A stretch of DNA of 64,000 nt, from positions 372,001 through 436,000 of the forward strand of contig CAVWYY010000003.1 of the NCBI GenBank assembly GCA_963759375.1. The letters are read 5' to 3'. The stretch comes from DASSUW01 sp963759375. GTDB lineage: Bacteria; Actinomycetota; Thermoleophilia; Solirubrobacterales; Solirubrobacteraceae. Each line of letters begins with the position of its first letter. The stretch's first letter is position 1. Both the position numbers and the translations under genes were made by a program. Below, piece after piece: positions 16,303 through 23,870 of the stretch. The notes beneath the pieces are model-generated. The model did no database searches. It was given only the letters and a program-made list of their open reading frames with translations, and was not told the DNA's origin.

Positions 16303-18419
16303 ACCTCCTGAAGAAGGCCTCGCGCCACTCCGACCTGGTCGCCGCCGCCGCCGTCGTGCTCGTGGTGGCGATGATGGTCATCCCGCTGCCGCCGTTCCTG
16401 CTCGACCTGCTCATCACGCTGAACATCTCGGCGGCGCTGATGATCGTCGTGGCCACGCTCTACGTGCCGCGCGCGCTGGACTTCTCGTCCTTCCCGAGCC
16501 TCCTGCTGCTCACCACGCTGTTCCGCCTGGCCATCAACATCTCGGTCACGCGCCTGATCCTGCTGCACGGCGACGCCGGCCACGTGGTCACCGCGTTCGG
16601 CAACTTCGTCGTCGGCGGCAACGTGGTCGTCGGCCTCGTGATCTTCCTGATCCTGATCGTGATCCAGTTCGTCGTGATCACGAACGGCGCGGGCCGTGTC
16701 GCCGAGGTGGGCGCCCGCTTCACGCTCGACGCCATGCCGGGCAAGCAGATGGCGATCGACGCCGACCTGAACACCGGCCAGATCACCGACGAGGAGGCGC
16801 GCAAGCGCCGCGCCGAGATCGCCCAGGAGGCGGACTTCTACGGCGCGATGGACGGCGCCTCGAAGTTCGTCAAGGGCGACGCGATGGCCGGCATCCTGAT
16901 CACCGCCATCAACCTCATCGGCGGCATCGTCATCGGCGTCATGCAGCAGGGCATGCCGTTCAGCGAGGCCGCCCAGCACTTCTCGCTACTGACCGTCGGC
17001 GACGGCCTGTGCGCGCAGATCCCCGCGCTGCTGATCTCGGTCGCCACCGGCATCCTGGTCACCCGCTCGGCGTCCGACGAGGACCTCGGCTCCGACATCG
17101 CGGCCCAGATCACCGAGCAGCGCAAGGCGCCGCTCGTCGCCGGTGTCGTGATCATGTGCTTCGCGCTCGTCCCGGCGCTGCCGAAGATCCCGTTCCTGAT
17201 CATCGGCGGCCTGTTCTTCGCCGTCGGCTGGACGCTGCGCAAGGTCCCGAACAAGGCCGCGACGGCCGCTGCCGCAGCGGCCGCGCCCGCAGCCGGTGCC
17301 GGTGGGGCGAATCCCGAGCTGCCGGCGCCGCGCGACGCCGCGCTCGACGCGCTGGCGCTCGACCCGCTCGAGCTCGCGATCGGCTTCGGCCTGGTCCCGA
17401 TGGTCGACCAGAACGCCGGCGGCACTCTGCTCCAGCGCGTCGGCACGATCCGCCGCCAGATCGCGTCCGAGCTCGGCATGGTCATCCCGCCGGTCCGCAT
17501 CCGCGACGACGTCGGCCTGGACTCGCACGAGTACGTCATGCGCGTCCGCGGCACCGAGGTCGCGCGCGGCGGCATCATGGCCGGCCACCACCTCGCCATG
17601 GATCCGGGCGACGCGATGGGTCAGCTCCCGGGCATCCCCACGACCGAGCCGGCCTTCGGCCTGCCCGCCGTGTGGGTCGCCGAGCCGGGCCGCGCCGAGG
17701 CCGAGGCCCTGGGCTGGACCGTCGTCGACCCCGAATCGGTCGTCGTCACCCACCTCACCGAGACGATCCGCACCCACGCCTCCGAGCTGCTCACCCGCCA
17801 GGAGACCCGCCAGCTGCTCGACCAGCTCAAGGAGGTCAACGCCGCGGTGGTCGACGAGGTCGTGCCCGACGTGCTGTCGGTCGGCGAGATCCAGCGCGTG
17901 CTCCAGTCGCTGCTGCGCGAGGGCGTCTCCGTCCGCGACCTCGGCGCAGTGGTCGAGGCGATCGGCGACAAGGCCCGCCTCACCCGCGACGTGTCGATGC
18001 TGGCCGAGTACGCCCGCCAGGCGCTCGGGCGCACGATCGTCGCCCCGTACCTGGACTCCGAGGGCACGCTGCGGGCGATCGCCCTCGACCCGTCGCTCGA
18101 GCAGGAGATCGCCGAGGCGCTGGTGCAGACGGCCGACGGCGAGTTCCTCGCCATGGATCCGGTCCGTGCACACGCGCTCGTCGACGTCTGCGCCGAGCAG
18201 GTCGAGGTCGCGCTGGCCCACGGCGGCCGCCCGGTGGTGCTCTGCTCCGCCCGGGTCCGGCGCCACCTGCGGCGCCTGTGGGAGCAGCGCCTGCCGCAGC
18301 TCGCGGTGTGCTCCTACAACGAGATCGCAGCCGGTGTCAGCGTTGAGACCGTCGGGGTGCTGGATGCGTCGTCGATTGCCGCAAAGCAGGGTGTGGCCGC
18401 TGTTGCCATGGCTGGTTAG
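16299..18419 (+). CDS. flhA: Flagellar export gate protein FlhA
   Basis: FlhA is the nonameric export-gate ring and the chaperone-substrate docking platform. 706 residues: seven or eight membrane helices up to about 310 with the FHIPEP motif region (AMPGKQMAIDADLNTGQITDEEARKRRAEI, EADFYGAMDGASKFVKGDAMAG), an Ala-rich linker (about 320-345), and a cytoplasmic C-terminal half with SHEYVMRVRGTEVARG, THLTETIRTHASELLTRQE and VLQSLLREGVSVRDL. Full length. Coupled to flhB; the stop is followed by flhF after about 20 bases. Confidence 0.98.
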   Translation: MNLLKKASRHSDLVAAAAVVLVVAMMVIPLPPFLLDLLITLNISAALMIVVATLYVPRALDFSSFPSLLLLTTLFRLAINISVTRLILLHGDAGHVVTAFGNFVVGGNVVVGLVIFLILIVIQFVVITNGAGRVAEVGARFTLDAMPGKQMAIDADLNTGQITDEEARKRRAEIAQEADFYGAMDGASKFVKGDAMAGILITAINLIGGIVIGVMQQGMPFSEAAQHFSLLTVGDGLCAQIPALLISVATGILVTRSASDEDLGSDIAAQITEQRKAPLVAGVVIMCFALVPALPKIPFLIIGGLFFAVGWTLRKVPNKAATAAAAAAAPAAGAGGANPELPAPRDAALDALALDPLELAIGFGLVPMVDQNAGGTLLQRVGTIRRQIASELGMVIPPVRIRDDVGLDSHEYVMRVRGTEVARGGIMAGHHLAMDPGDAMGQLPGIPTTEPAFGLPAVWVAEPGRAEAEALGWTVVDPESVVVTHLTETIRTHASELLTRQETRQLLDQLKEVNAAVVDEVVPDVLSVGEIQRVLQSLLREGVSVRDLGAVVEAIGDKARLTRDVSMLAEYARQALGRTIVAPYLDSEGTLRAIALDPSLEQEIAEALVQTADGEFLAMDPVRAHALVDVCAEQVEVALAHGGRPVVLCSARVRRHLRRLWEQRLPQLAVCSYNEIAAGVSVETVGVLDASSIAAKQGVAAVAMAG

Positions 18420-18440
18420 TGCCGATCAAGAAGAGTGGAC

Positions 18441-19667
18441 ATGGATACGACTGCCGAGACCGTCACCGACGTGAAGACCTTCCGGGGCCGCACCATCGAA
18501 CAGGTGCTGCCGCAGATCCGCGATGAGCTGGGCGCCGACGCCATCGTCGTCCGCCGTCGCGAAGGCCTTGCCGGGGGCGTCGCCGGCTTCTTCCAGCGCT
18601 CCTACGTCGAGGTCGAGGCGCGCCCCGCGCACGACGACGAGAAGCCGCTCGAAGCCCGCAACGATCGCGCGACCGCCGAGGGGCTCGCCTCGCCGGCCAT
18701 CCAGGCGCTCGTCGACCAGGCCGCGCCGTTCGCCGACGCGCTCGCCCGCGCCGAGGGAACCGTGGGCGATCGCGCCCACGAGATCCTGGAGGCCGCCGCT
18801 CAGGGCGCCGCCGCGGTGCCCGCCGGCCTCTACGGCCCGCAGCCTGTGTACGAGCCCGTTGCGGCGTCGACTGAGATCATCCCGCCGGCCGTGGAGGAGC
18901 TGCCTGAGCCGATCGCCGCCGAGCGCCCGAACGTCGCCGACGCGCACGAGGAGCGCCTCGTCGCCGCCGGGCTGAGCGCCGCGCTGGCGAAGGACATCGT
19001 CGCCGAGGCGGTCGCCCACGGCCTGCCGTTCGCACAGCCGCGCTCGATCAAGAAGCTCATCCGCACCGCCCTCGCCCGCCGCATGCCGGTCATGGCCGAC
19101 CTCGGCGGCACCGCGCGCACGATCGCGTTCGTGGGCGCCGGCGGCTCCGGCAAGACCTCGGCCACCGAGCGCCTCGCGGCCGCCTACGCGGCGGTCGACG
19201 CCGAGGTCGTCGTCGTCTCGCTGCGGGCCGCCGACGGCGGGGCCGGCCTTGCCGCCCGCCTCGCCCCGGCCGGCGTGAGCGTGATCGCCGCCGACAGCGC
19301 CGAGGAGGCCGCGCGCCGCCTCGCCCGCCGCCAGGCGACGCTGACGATCGTCGACGCGCCGTCCGCCGGCCCGTCTGACCGCAACGCCGTCGCCCAGATC
19401 GCGGCCGACCTCCAGACGCTCGGCGTCACCGAGGTCCACCTCGCCCTTCCGGCCACGCTGAGCGCGGCCGCCGCCGACGAGCTGGCCGCCGCGCTGGCGC
19501 CGGTCGGCCTCACGCACGTCGCGCTCACGCACGCCGACCAGACCGCCCGCCCGGGCGCGCCGGTCGAGCTCGCCGTGAGCGGCCGCCGCGCCCTGTCCTA
19601 CGTCTGCTCGCGCGACACGATCGAGCCCGCGGACGCCGAGACGCTGGCCAAGCAGCTGCTGCCCTGA
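18441..19667 (+). CDS. flhF: FlhF-like flagellar SRP-family GTPase (degenerate G motifs)
   Basis: FlhF is an SRP-family GTPase that sets flagellar position or number. 408 residues: a B domain (VKTFRGRTIEQVLPQIRDELGADAIVVRRRE) typical of FlhF, a long Ala/Glu-rich linker, and an NG domain with P-loop GAGGSGKTS (about 232-240). The other motifs are weak: the G3 DTAGR site reads DAPSAG and the G4 TKxD site reads THADQ, so GTP use may be reduced. No FlhG/MinD gene follows; a PilZ gene takes its place. Start is ATG 18441 or GTG 18435. Confidence 0.85.
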   Translation: MDTTAETVTDVKTFRGRTIEQVLPQIRDELGADAIVVRRREGLAGGVAGFFQRSYVEVEARPAHDDEKPLEARNDRATAEGLASPAIQALVDQAAPFADALARAEGTVGDRAHEILEAAAQGAAAVPAGLYGPQPVYEPVAASTEIIPPAVEELPEPIAAERPNVADAHEERLVAAGLSAALAKDIVAEAVAHGLPFAQPRSIKKLIRTALARRMPVMADLGGTARTIAFVGAGGSGKTSATERLAAAYAAVDAEVVVVSLRAADGGAGLAARLAPAGVSVIAADSAEEAARRLARRQATLTIVDAPSAGPSDRNAVAQIAADLQTLGVTEVHLALPATLSAAAADELAAALAPVGLTHVALTHADQTARPGAPVELAVSGRRALSYVCSRDTIEPADAETLAKQLLP

Positions 19668-19673
19668 TCGACT

Positions 19674-20294
19674 ATGGCCGTCTCCGCGCCCGCCCCCTCC
19701 ATCCCGTCTGGTGAGCACGTGCAGCTCAACCTGCCGCACGTCGGGCTCCTGCCCGCGACGGTGTCGGGCGTCGACGGCAACGTGATCTCGCTCGTGCTCG
19801 CGGTCAAGGACTCGCGGGTCGCCCGCCTCGGCGGCAAGGAGGTCGCGGTCGAGTACAAGACCGGCCGCGGCATCCAGCGTTACGGCGGCGTCCTGCAGCT
19901 CGACTCGAGCCGCCCGGAGCACCTCAGGGTCGTCACGAGCGGCGAGGCCGAGCGGATCCAGCGCCGCGAGTGGGCGCGGGTCGACGCGCACCTGCCGATC
20001 ACGGTCAAGGGCATCGACGAGCCGGTGGGCGGCGAGACGCAGACACTCAACGTCTCCGGCGGCGGCGTGCTGATCAAGGACAAGTGGAACATGCCGCTGG
20101 GCATCGACGTGCGCATCGAGCTGCAGGCCGAGCCCGGCGCCGCGCCCATCAAGGCCCTCGGCCGCGTCGTCCGCGTCGCCGGTACCGAGGAGAAGGGCGT
20201 GCGCATCGACTCCATCTCGCGCGAGGACGAGGAGCGCCTGGTGCGCATCGTCCGCGACCGCGAGCTCGCCGCGCTGCGGATGTCGAAGCGATGA
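19674..20294 (+). CDS. PilZ domain protein (YcgR-like flagellar brake)
   Basis: 206 residues: an N-terminal YcgR-type beta domain (GEHVQLNLPHVGLLPATVSG) and a C-terminal PilZ domain (about 95-190) with the cyclic-di-GMP motifs RREWARV (RxxxR) and NVSGGGVLI (N/DxSxxG). YcgR/DgrA proteins slow motors at high c-di-GMP. Six bases after flhF, so probably co-transcribed; the stop overlaps the next start as ATGA. The two-domain layout suggests direct motor interaction, but that is inference. Confidence 0.88.
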   Translation: MAVSAPAPSIPSGEHVQLNLPHVGLLPATVSGVDGNVISLVLAVKDSRVARLGGKEVAVEYKTGRGIQRYGGVLQLDSSRPEHLRVVTSGEAERIQRREWARVDAHLPITVKGIDEPVGGETQTLNVSGGGVLIKDKWNMPLGIDVRIELQAEPGAAPIKALGRVVRVAGTEEKGVRIDSISREDEERLVRIVRDRELAALRMSKR

Positions 20295-20611
20295 GCGACG
20301 CCCCGCAGGCCATCAGCGTCGCCGCACACCCGCGCGCCCGCGCGTCGATCCGGCGCTCCCGCGCCCGCACCGCGCTCGTCGCATTCGGTCTCGTGCTCTT
20401 CCTTTCGCTGAACTCCGACGTCAGCGGGCCCGAGGCCGCCATGCGCGCGGTCGTGGCCGGCCTGGTCGGCAACCTCGTCGGCTACGCGTGCGCGCTGTTC
20501 ATCTGGCGGCAGATCGTCGTCCAGGAAGTGAAGGTCGTGGCGGACAAGCGCCGCGAGCGGGCGCGCGCTCGCGCCGAGGCGCTCGCCGCCGCCCGGGCCG
20601 AGGCCTCCTAG
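20291..20611 (+). CDS. Small two-helix membrane protein of the flagellar operon
   Basis: 106 residues: a basic N-terminus (ARASIRRSRART), two membrane helices (about 29-41 and 55-75, LVAFGLVLFLSLNS and VAGLVGNLVGYACALFIW), and an Arg/Ala/Glu-rich cytoplasmic helix. I do not recognise the family. It is coupled to the PilZ gene by a 4-bp overlap, so a link to motor control or to the membrane export machinery is likely but unproven. Confidence 0.6.
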   Translation: MSDAPQAISVAAHPRARASIRRSRARTALVAFGLVLFLSLNSDVSGPEAAMRAVVAGLVGNLVGYACALFIWRQIVVQEVKVVADKRRERARARAEALAAARAEAS

Positions 20612-20613
20612 GC

Positions 20614-20793
20614 ATGGACACGATCCGCCCGATCGGCCCGTCCGACCGCAGGGTCCAGCCGGTCGACCTGACGCGCCTCACGCCGCTCGAGCGCGAGCAG
20701 GAGAAGGAGCGCCGCGAGCAGGCGCGCAAGCGCCGTGAGCAGGCCGAAAAGCGCCGCCGCGACGCTCCGAATGGCCTGGACGTCCGCGCCTGA
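20614..20793 (+). CDS. Small charged coiled-coil protein
   Basis: 59 residues. It begins MDTIRPIGPSDRRVQPVDLTRLTPLER and then has a highly charged Glu/Arg/Lys helix (QEKERREQARKRREQAEKRRRD). It starts 2 bases after the upstream membrane protein and ends 10 bases before the first flagellin promoter, so it closes the flhF operon. Function unknown; the short length makes the call modest. Confidence 0.5.
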   Translation: MDTIRPIGPSDRRVQPVDLTRLTPLEREQEKERREQARKRREQAEKRRRDAPNGLDVRA

Positions 20794-20802
20794 AAGTTCT
20801 GC

Positions 20803-20829
20803 TCAAGTCGCCGCGGACGCGGCCGATGA
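20803..20829 (+). promoter_or_regulatory. Sigma-28-like promoter of flagellin gene 1
   Basis: -35 TCAAGT (20803), 15-base spacer after TCAA, -10 GCCGATGA (20822-20829). Transcription would start near 20836, giving a leader of about 66 bases with the two hairpins listed separately. Confidence 0.72.
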
Positions 20830-20844
20830 CCTTGAGTGCAAGAA

Positions 20845-20865
20845 GGGGCGACAAGGAGTCGCCCC
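20845..20865 (+). promoter_or_regulatory. Leader hairpin of flagellin 1 with CsrA-like loop
   Basis: GGGGCGAC / GTCGCCCC, an 8-bp perfect stem with loop AAGGA. The loop region reads ACAAGGAGU, very close to the CsrA SELEX consensus ACARGGAUGU. The stem in flagellin 2 differs with compensating changes, so the fold is likely selected. Confidence 0.65.
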
Positions 20866-20880
20866 GGGCTCATACACCAA

Positions 20881-20899
20881 ATCATCAAGGAGAGATGAT
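20881..20899 (+). promoter_or_regulatory. Second leader hairpin presenting the Shine-Dalgarno of flagellin 1
   Basis: ATCATC / GATGAT stem around loop AAGGAGA; the loop contains the ribosome site AAGGAG nine bases before the ATG. An AGGA-type loop over the ribosome site is what CsrA blocks in the Bacillus hag leader. Confidence 0.5.
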
Positions 20900-20901
20900 C
20901 A

Positions 20902-21748
20902 ATGGCCCTTCGTATCCAGAACAACGTTGAGGCGTTCAACGCCCACCGTCAGCTGACCGGCACTGCGGCCAAGGCCGCCAAGGCCATGGAGAAGCTGTCG
21001 TCGGGTTACCGCGTCAACCGTGCCGCCGACGACGCTGCCGGTCTTGCCATCTCGGAGAAGATGCGCGCTCAGATCGGTGGTCTCGCTCAGGCCCAGCGCA
21101 ACGCGCAGGACGCCGTCTCGCTGGTCCAGACCGGTGAGGGTGCCCTGAACGAGGTGCACTCGATGCTGCAGCGTGTCCGTGACCTCAAGGTCCAGTACTC
21201 GAGCGGCGTGCTGTCCGACGACGACAAGAAGGCCATCGCCGCCGAGGTCCAGCAGCTCGGCAAGGAGGTCAGCGACATCTCCGGCAAGACCGAGTTCAAC
21301 GGCCTGAAGCTGCTCGACGGGTCGGCTCCTTCACGTTCACGGTCGGCGCCAACTCGGCCGACACGGTCTCGATCGACACGGTGACGCTGTCCGGCGCCGC
21401 AGCGGTGTCGGCGGACCTGGTCGACGTCGGCTCCGGCGACGCCTCGCATCGAGCGCCAGCGCCGCGTTCAATCGGCGCTCGAACATCGAGGACATCGACA
21501 CGATGATCAAGAACGTGTCTGACGCGCGTTCGACGTTCGGCGCGGTGCAGAACCGCCTCGAGCATCGCCTCGCCAACCTCGCCACGTACCAGGAGAACCT
21601 GGTCGCGTCGGAGAGCCGGATCCGCGACGTGGACATGGCCTCGGAGATGGTCAATTTCACGAAGCTCCAGATCCTGCAGCAGGCCGGCACGAGCATGCTC
21701 GCGCAGGCCAACCAGGCCCCGCAGGGCGTTCTTTCGCTCCTGCGCTAA
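20902..21748 (+). CDS. Flagellin 1 (apparent central frameshifts)
   Basis: Flagellin, the filament subunit. N-terminal D0/D1 domain (LRIQNNVEAFNAHRQL, LSSGYRVNRAADDAAGLAISEKMRAQI, GLAQAQRNAQDAVSLVQTGEGAL) and C-terminal D1/D0 domain (IRDVDMASEMVNFTKLQILQQAGTSMLAQANQAPQGVLSLLR) are both intact. The middle changes frame twice: near 21322 (DGS-SFTFTVGANSADTV) and near 21450 (SGDAS-ASSASAAF); each is mended by adding one base. Corrected length about 282 residues, small for a flagellin, with almost no D2/D3. The protein stays conserved through all frames, so error in the sequence is more likely than decay. Confidence 0.85.
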
Positions 21749-21781
21749 GGCCCTACATAGCCCCACCGAGGGACGGATCAG

Positions 21782-21812
21782 CGGCGGGCGGCTCTTCACG
21801 GGCCGCCCGCCG
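21782..21812 (+). terminator. Terminator after flagellin 1
   Basis: CGGCGGGCGGC / GCCGCCCGCCG, an 11-bp perfect GC stem with a 9-base loop (TCTTCACGG). No U tract. It is repeated almost exactly after flagellin 3 (23802-23832). Confidence 0.75.
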
Positions 21813-21817
21813 TCAGT

Positions 21818-21844
21818 TAAAGGTTCGACTTCCAGGGTCGATGA
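21818..21844 (+). promoter_or_regulatory. Sigma-28-like promoter of flagellin gene 2
   Basis: -35 TAAAGG (21818), 15-base spacer after TAAA, -10 GTCGATGA (21837-21844). The -35 sits only 5 bases after the terminator stem of flagellin 1. Confidence 0.7.
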
Positions 21845-21854
21845 AGCCGCGTAG

Positions 21855-21873
21855 AGGCGACATGGAGTCGCCT
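21855..21873 (+). promoter_or_regulatory. Leader hairpin of flagellin 2, GGA loop
   Basis: AGGCGAC / GTCGCCT, a 7-bp stem with loop ATGGA. Compared with genes 1 and 3 the outer pair changes from G-C to A-T on both sides, keeping the fold. The ribosome site of this gene (CTACAGGAG, 11 bases before the ATG) also carries ACA-GGA. Confidence 0.6.
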
Positions 21874-21906
21874 GATCCCCCACCCTCTACAGGAGTTATC
21901 TGATCC

Positions 21907-22762
21907 ATGGGGCTTCGCATCCAGAACAACATCGAGGCGTTCAACGCTCATCGCCAGCTGAGTGGCACCGCGGCCAAGGCTGCGAAGGCCATGGAGAAGC
22001 TGTCGTCGGGCTACCGCGTCAACCGTGCGGCCGATGATGCCGCCGGCCTCGCCATCTCGGAGAAGATGCGCGCGCAGATCGGCGGCCTCGCCCAGGCCCA
22101 GCGCAACGCGCAGGACGCCATCTCGCTGGTCCAGACCGGTGAGGGCGCCATGACCGAGGTGCACTCGATGCTCCAGCGCGTCCGTGACCTCAAGGTCCAG
22201 TACGACGCCGGCACCCTGTCCGACGAGGACAAGAAGGCCATCGTGGCCGAGGTCGCGCAGCTCGGCAAGGAGGTCAGCGACATCTCCAGCCGTACCGAGT
22301 TCAACGGCCTCAAGCTGCTGACCGGCCAGAGCTTCACCTTCACCGTCGGCGCCAACTCGGCCGACACGGTCGTCGCTGACCACCGCCACGCTGTCGGGCA
22401 TCGCCGCCAGCGGCGGCGTCTCCGAGCTCGTCACCATCGGCTCGGCGTCGGCCTACGACGCCGACGCCTCCAGCGCGGCGTTCAACACGCTGAAGATCGA
22501 GGACATCGACACGATGATCAAGAACGTGTCGACGGCCCGGTCGTCGTTCGGCGCGGTGCAGAACCGCCTCGAGCACCGCCTCGCCAACCTCGCCACGTAC
22601 CAGGAGAACCTGGTCGCGTCGGAGAGCCGGATCCGCGACGTGGACATGGCCTCGGAGATGGTCAACTTCACGAAGCTCCAGATCCTGCAGCAGGCCGGCA
22701 CGAGCATGCTCGCGCAGGCCAACCAGGCGCCCCAGGGCGTGCTGTCGCTGCTCCGCGGCTAG
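21907..22762 (+). CDS. Flagellin 2 (one apparent central frameshift)
   Basis: Same architecture as flagellin 1: intact D0/D1 N-terminus (GLRIQNNIEAFNAHRQLSG) and intact C-terminus (NRLEHRLANLATYQENLVASESRIRDVDMASEMVNF). Codon usage differs from genes 1 and 3 at many silent sites, so it is the more distant copy. At about 22372-22378 one extra base (GACCACC for GACACC) moves the frame; beyond it the protein reads TATLSGIAASGGVSELVTIGSASAYDADASSAAFNTLKIEDIDTMIK, which mirrors gene 3. Corrected length about 284 residues. The true frame is uncertain until the bases are confirmed. Confidence 0.85.
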
Positions 22763-22782
22763 CCACGGAACACCCACGTGAT

Positions 22783-22808
22783 GAAGGGCCCTCTCCGGAG
22801 GGCCCTTC
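22783..22808 (+). terminator. Terminator after flagellin 2
   Basis: GAAGGGCCCTC / GAGGGCCCTTC, an 11-bp perfect stem with a TCCG tetraloop. It is unrelated in sequence to the terminators of genes 1 and 3. Confidence 0.8.
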
Positions 22809-22813
22809 TGCGT

Positions 22814-22841
22814 TAAAGGTTCCGCGCGAGCGGGCCGATGA
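22814..22841 (+). promoter_or_regulatory. Sigma-28-like promoter of flagellin gene 3
   Basis: -35 TAAAGG (22814), 16-base spacer after TAAA, -10 GCCGATGA (22834-22841). The extended -35 TTAAAGGTTCCGC is shared with the site before the glycosyltransferase at 23871. Confidence 0.7.
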
Positions 22842-22856
22842 CTCCGTTTGTAAGAA

Positions 22857-22877
22857 GGGGCGACAAGGAGTCGCCCC
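22857..22877 (+). promoter_or_regulatory. Leader hairpin of flagellin 3 with CsrA-like loop
   Basis: Same as in flagellin 1: GGGGCGAC / GTCGCCCC with loop AAGGA, about 36 bases before the ATG. Confidence 0.65.
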
Positions 22878-22892
22878 GGGCTCATACACCAA

Positions 22893-22911
22893 ATCATCAA
22901 GGAGAGATGAT
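22893..22911 (+). promoter_or_regulatory. Second leader hairpin presenting the Shine-Dalgarno of flagellin 3
   Basis: ATCATC / GATGAT around loop AAGGAGA, identical to flagellin 1; AAGGAG is nine bases before the ATG. Confidence 0.5.
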
Positions 22912-22913
22912 CA

Positions 22914-23769
22914 ATGGCCCTTCGTATCCAGAACAACGTTGAGGCGTTCAACGCCCACCGTCAGCTGACCGGCACTGCGGCCAAGGCCGCCAAGGCCATG
23001 GAGAAGCTGTCGTCGGGTTACCGCGTCAACCGTGCCGCCGACGACGCTGCCGGTCTTGCCATCTCGGAGAAGATGCGCGCTCAGATCGGTGGTCTCGCTC
23101 AGGCCCAGCGCAACGCTCAGGACGCCGTCTCGCTGGTCCAGACCGGTGAGGGCGCCATGAACGAGGTGCACTCCATGCTGCAGCGTGTCCGTGACCTCAA
23201 GGTCCAGTACGACGCCGGCACCCTGTCGGACGAGGACAAGAAGGCCATCGTCGCCGAGGTCGCGCAGCTCGGCAAGGAGATCAGCGACATCAGCAGCAAG
23301 ACCGAGTTCAACGGCCTCAAGCTGCTGACCGGTCAGAGCTTCACGTTCACGGTCGGCGCCAACTCGGCCGACACGGTCGCGCTCGACCACGGTCACGCTG
23401 TCGGGCATCGCGGCCAGCGGCGGCGTGCAGGAGCCTCATCAACGTCGGCTCGGCGTCGGCCTACGACGCGGACGCGTCCAGCGCCGCGTTCGAGCGACAT
23501 CGTCGATCGAGGACATCGACACGATGATCAAGAACGTGTCTGACGCGCGTTCGACGTTCGGCGCGGTGCAGAACCGCCTCGAGCACCGCCTCGCCAACCT
23601 CGCCACGTACCAGGAGAACCTGGTCGCGTCGGAGAGCCGGATCCGCGACGTGGACATGGCCTCGGAGATGGTCAACTTCACGAAGCTCCAGATCCTGCAG
23701 CAGGCCGGCACGAGCATGCTCGCGCAGGCCAACCAGGCCCCGCAGGGCGTTCTTTCGCTCCTGCGCTAA
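22914..23769 (+). CDS. Flagellin 3 (apparent central frameshifts)
   Basis: N-terminal 60-70 codons identical in DNA to flagellin 1 and C-terminal about 80 codons near-identical. Centre resembles flagellin 2 (SFTFTVGANSADTV, then TVTLSGIAASGGVQEL and INVGSASAYDADASSAAF). The frame changes near 23388 (GACCACG for GACACG), near 23434 (GAGCCTC for GAGCTC) and near 23495-23510 before IEDIDTMIKNVSDARS. Net 3n+1. Corrected length about 284 residues. It appears to be a mosaic of genes 1 and 2, plausibly by gene conversion. Confidence 0.85.
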
Positions 23770-23801
23770 GGCCCTACATAGCCCCACCGAGGGACGGATC
23801 G

Positions 23802-23832
23802 CGGCGGGCGGCTCTTCACGGGCCGCCCGCCG
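23802..23832 (+). terminator. Terminator after flagellin 3
   Basis: CGGCGGGCGGC / GCCGCCCGCCG with the same 9-base loop as after flagellin 1. Confidence 0.75.
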
Positions 23833-23836
23833 CAGT

Positions 23837-23863
23837 TAAAGGTTCCGCAGCGGCTTCCGAACA
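23837..23863 (+). promoter_or_regulatory. Sigma-28-like promoter ahead of the first glycosyltransferase
   Basis: -35 TAAAGG (23837), 15-base spacer after TAAA, -10 TCCGAACA (23856-23863). The GTG of the next gene starts 7 bases after the -10, the same leaderless spacing as for flbD. The -10 is weaker than in the flagellin genes. Confidence 0.45.
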
Positions 23864-23870
23864 TCTGGGC

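Larger units (their letters stand above)
20840..21104 (+). repeat. Perfect 265-bp direct repeat, copy A (leader and 5' end of flagellin 1)
   Basis: Identical to 22852-23116, covering both leader hairpins, the ribosome site and the first about 67 codons. The repeat continues with few differences beyond it. It points to recent duplication or gene conversion between flagellin genes 1 and 3, skipping gene 2. Confidence 0.9.
22852..23116 (+). repeat. Perfect 265-bp direct repeat, copy B (leader and 5' end of flagellin 3)
   Basis: Identical to 20840-21104. The 3' part of the gene, its terminator and the following TTAAAGGTTC are also near-identical to those of flagellin 1 (about 21485-21826 against 23506-23846), while the centre differs. 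Confidence 0.9.

Noticed and set aside
18421..18428. GCCGATCA just before flhF as a sigma-28 -10
   Set aside because: The expected -35 position reads GTTG at N15 and no better at N14 or N16, and flhF closely follows flhA, so operon read-through is enough.
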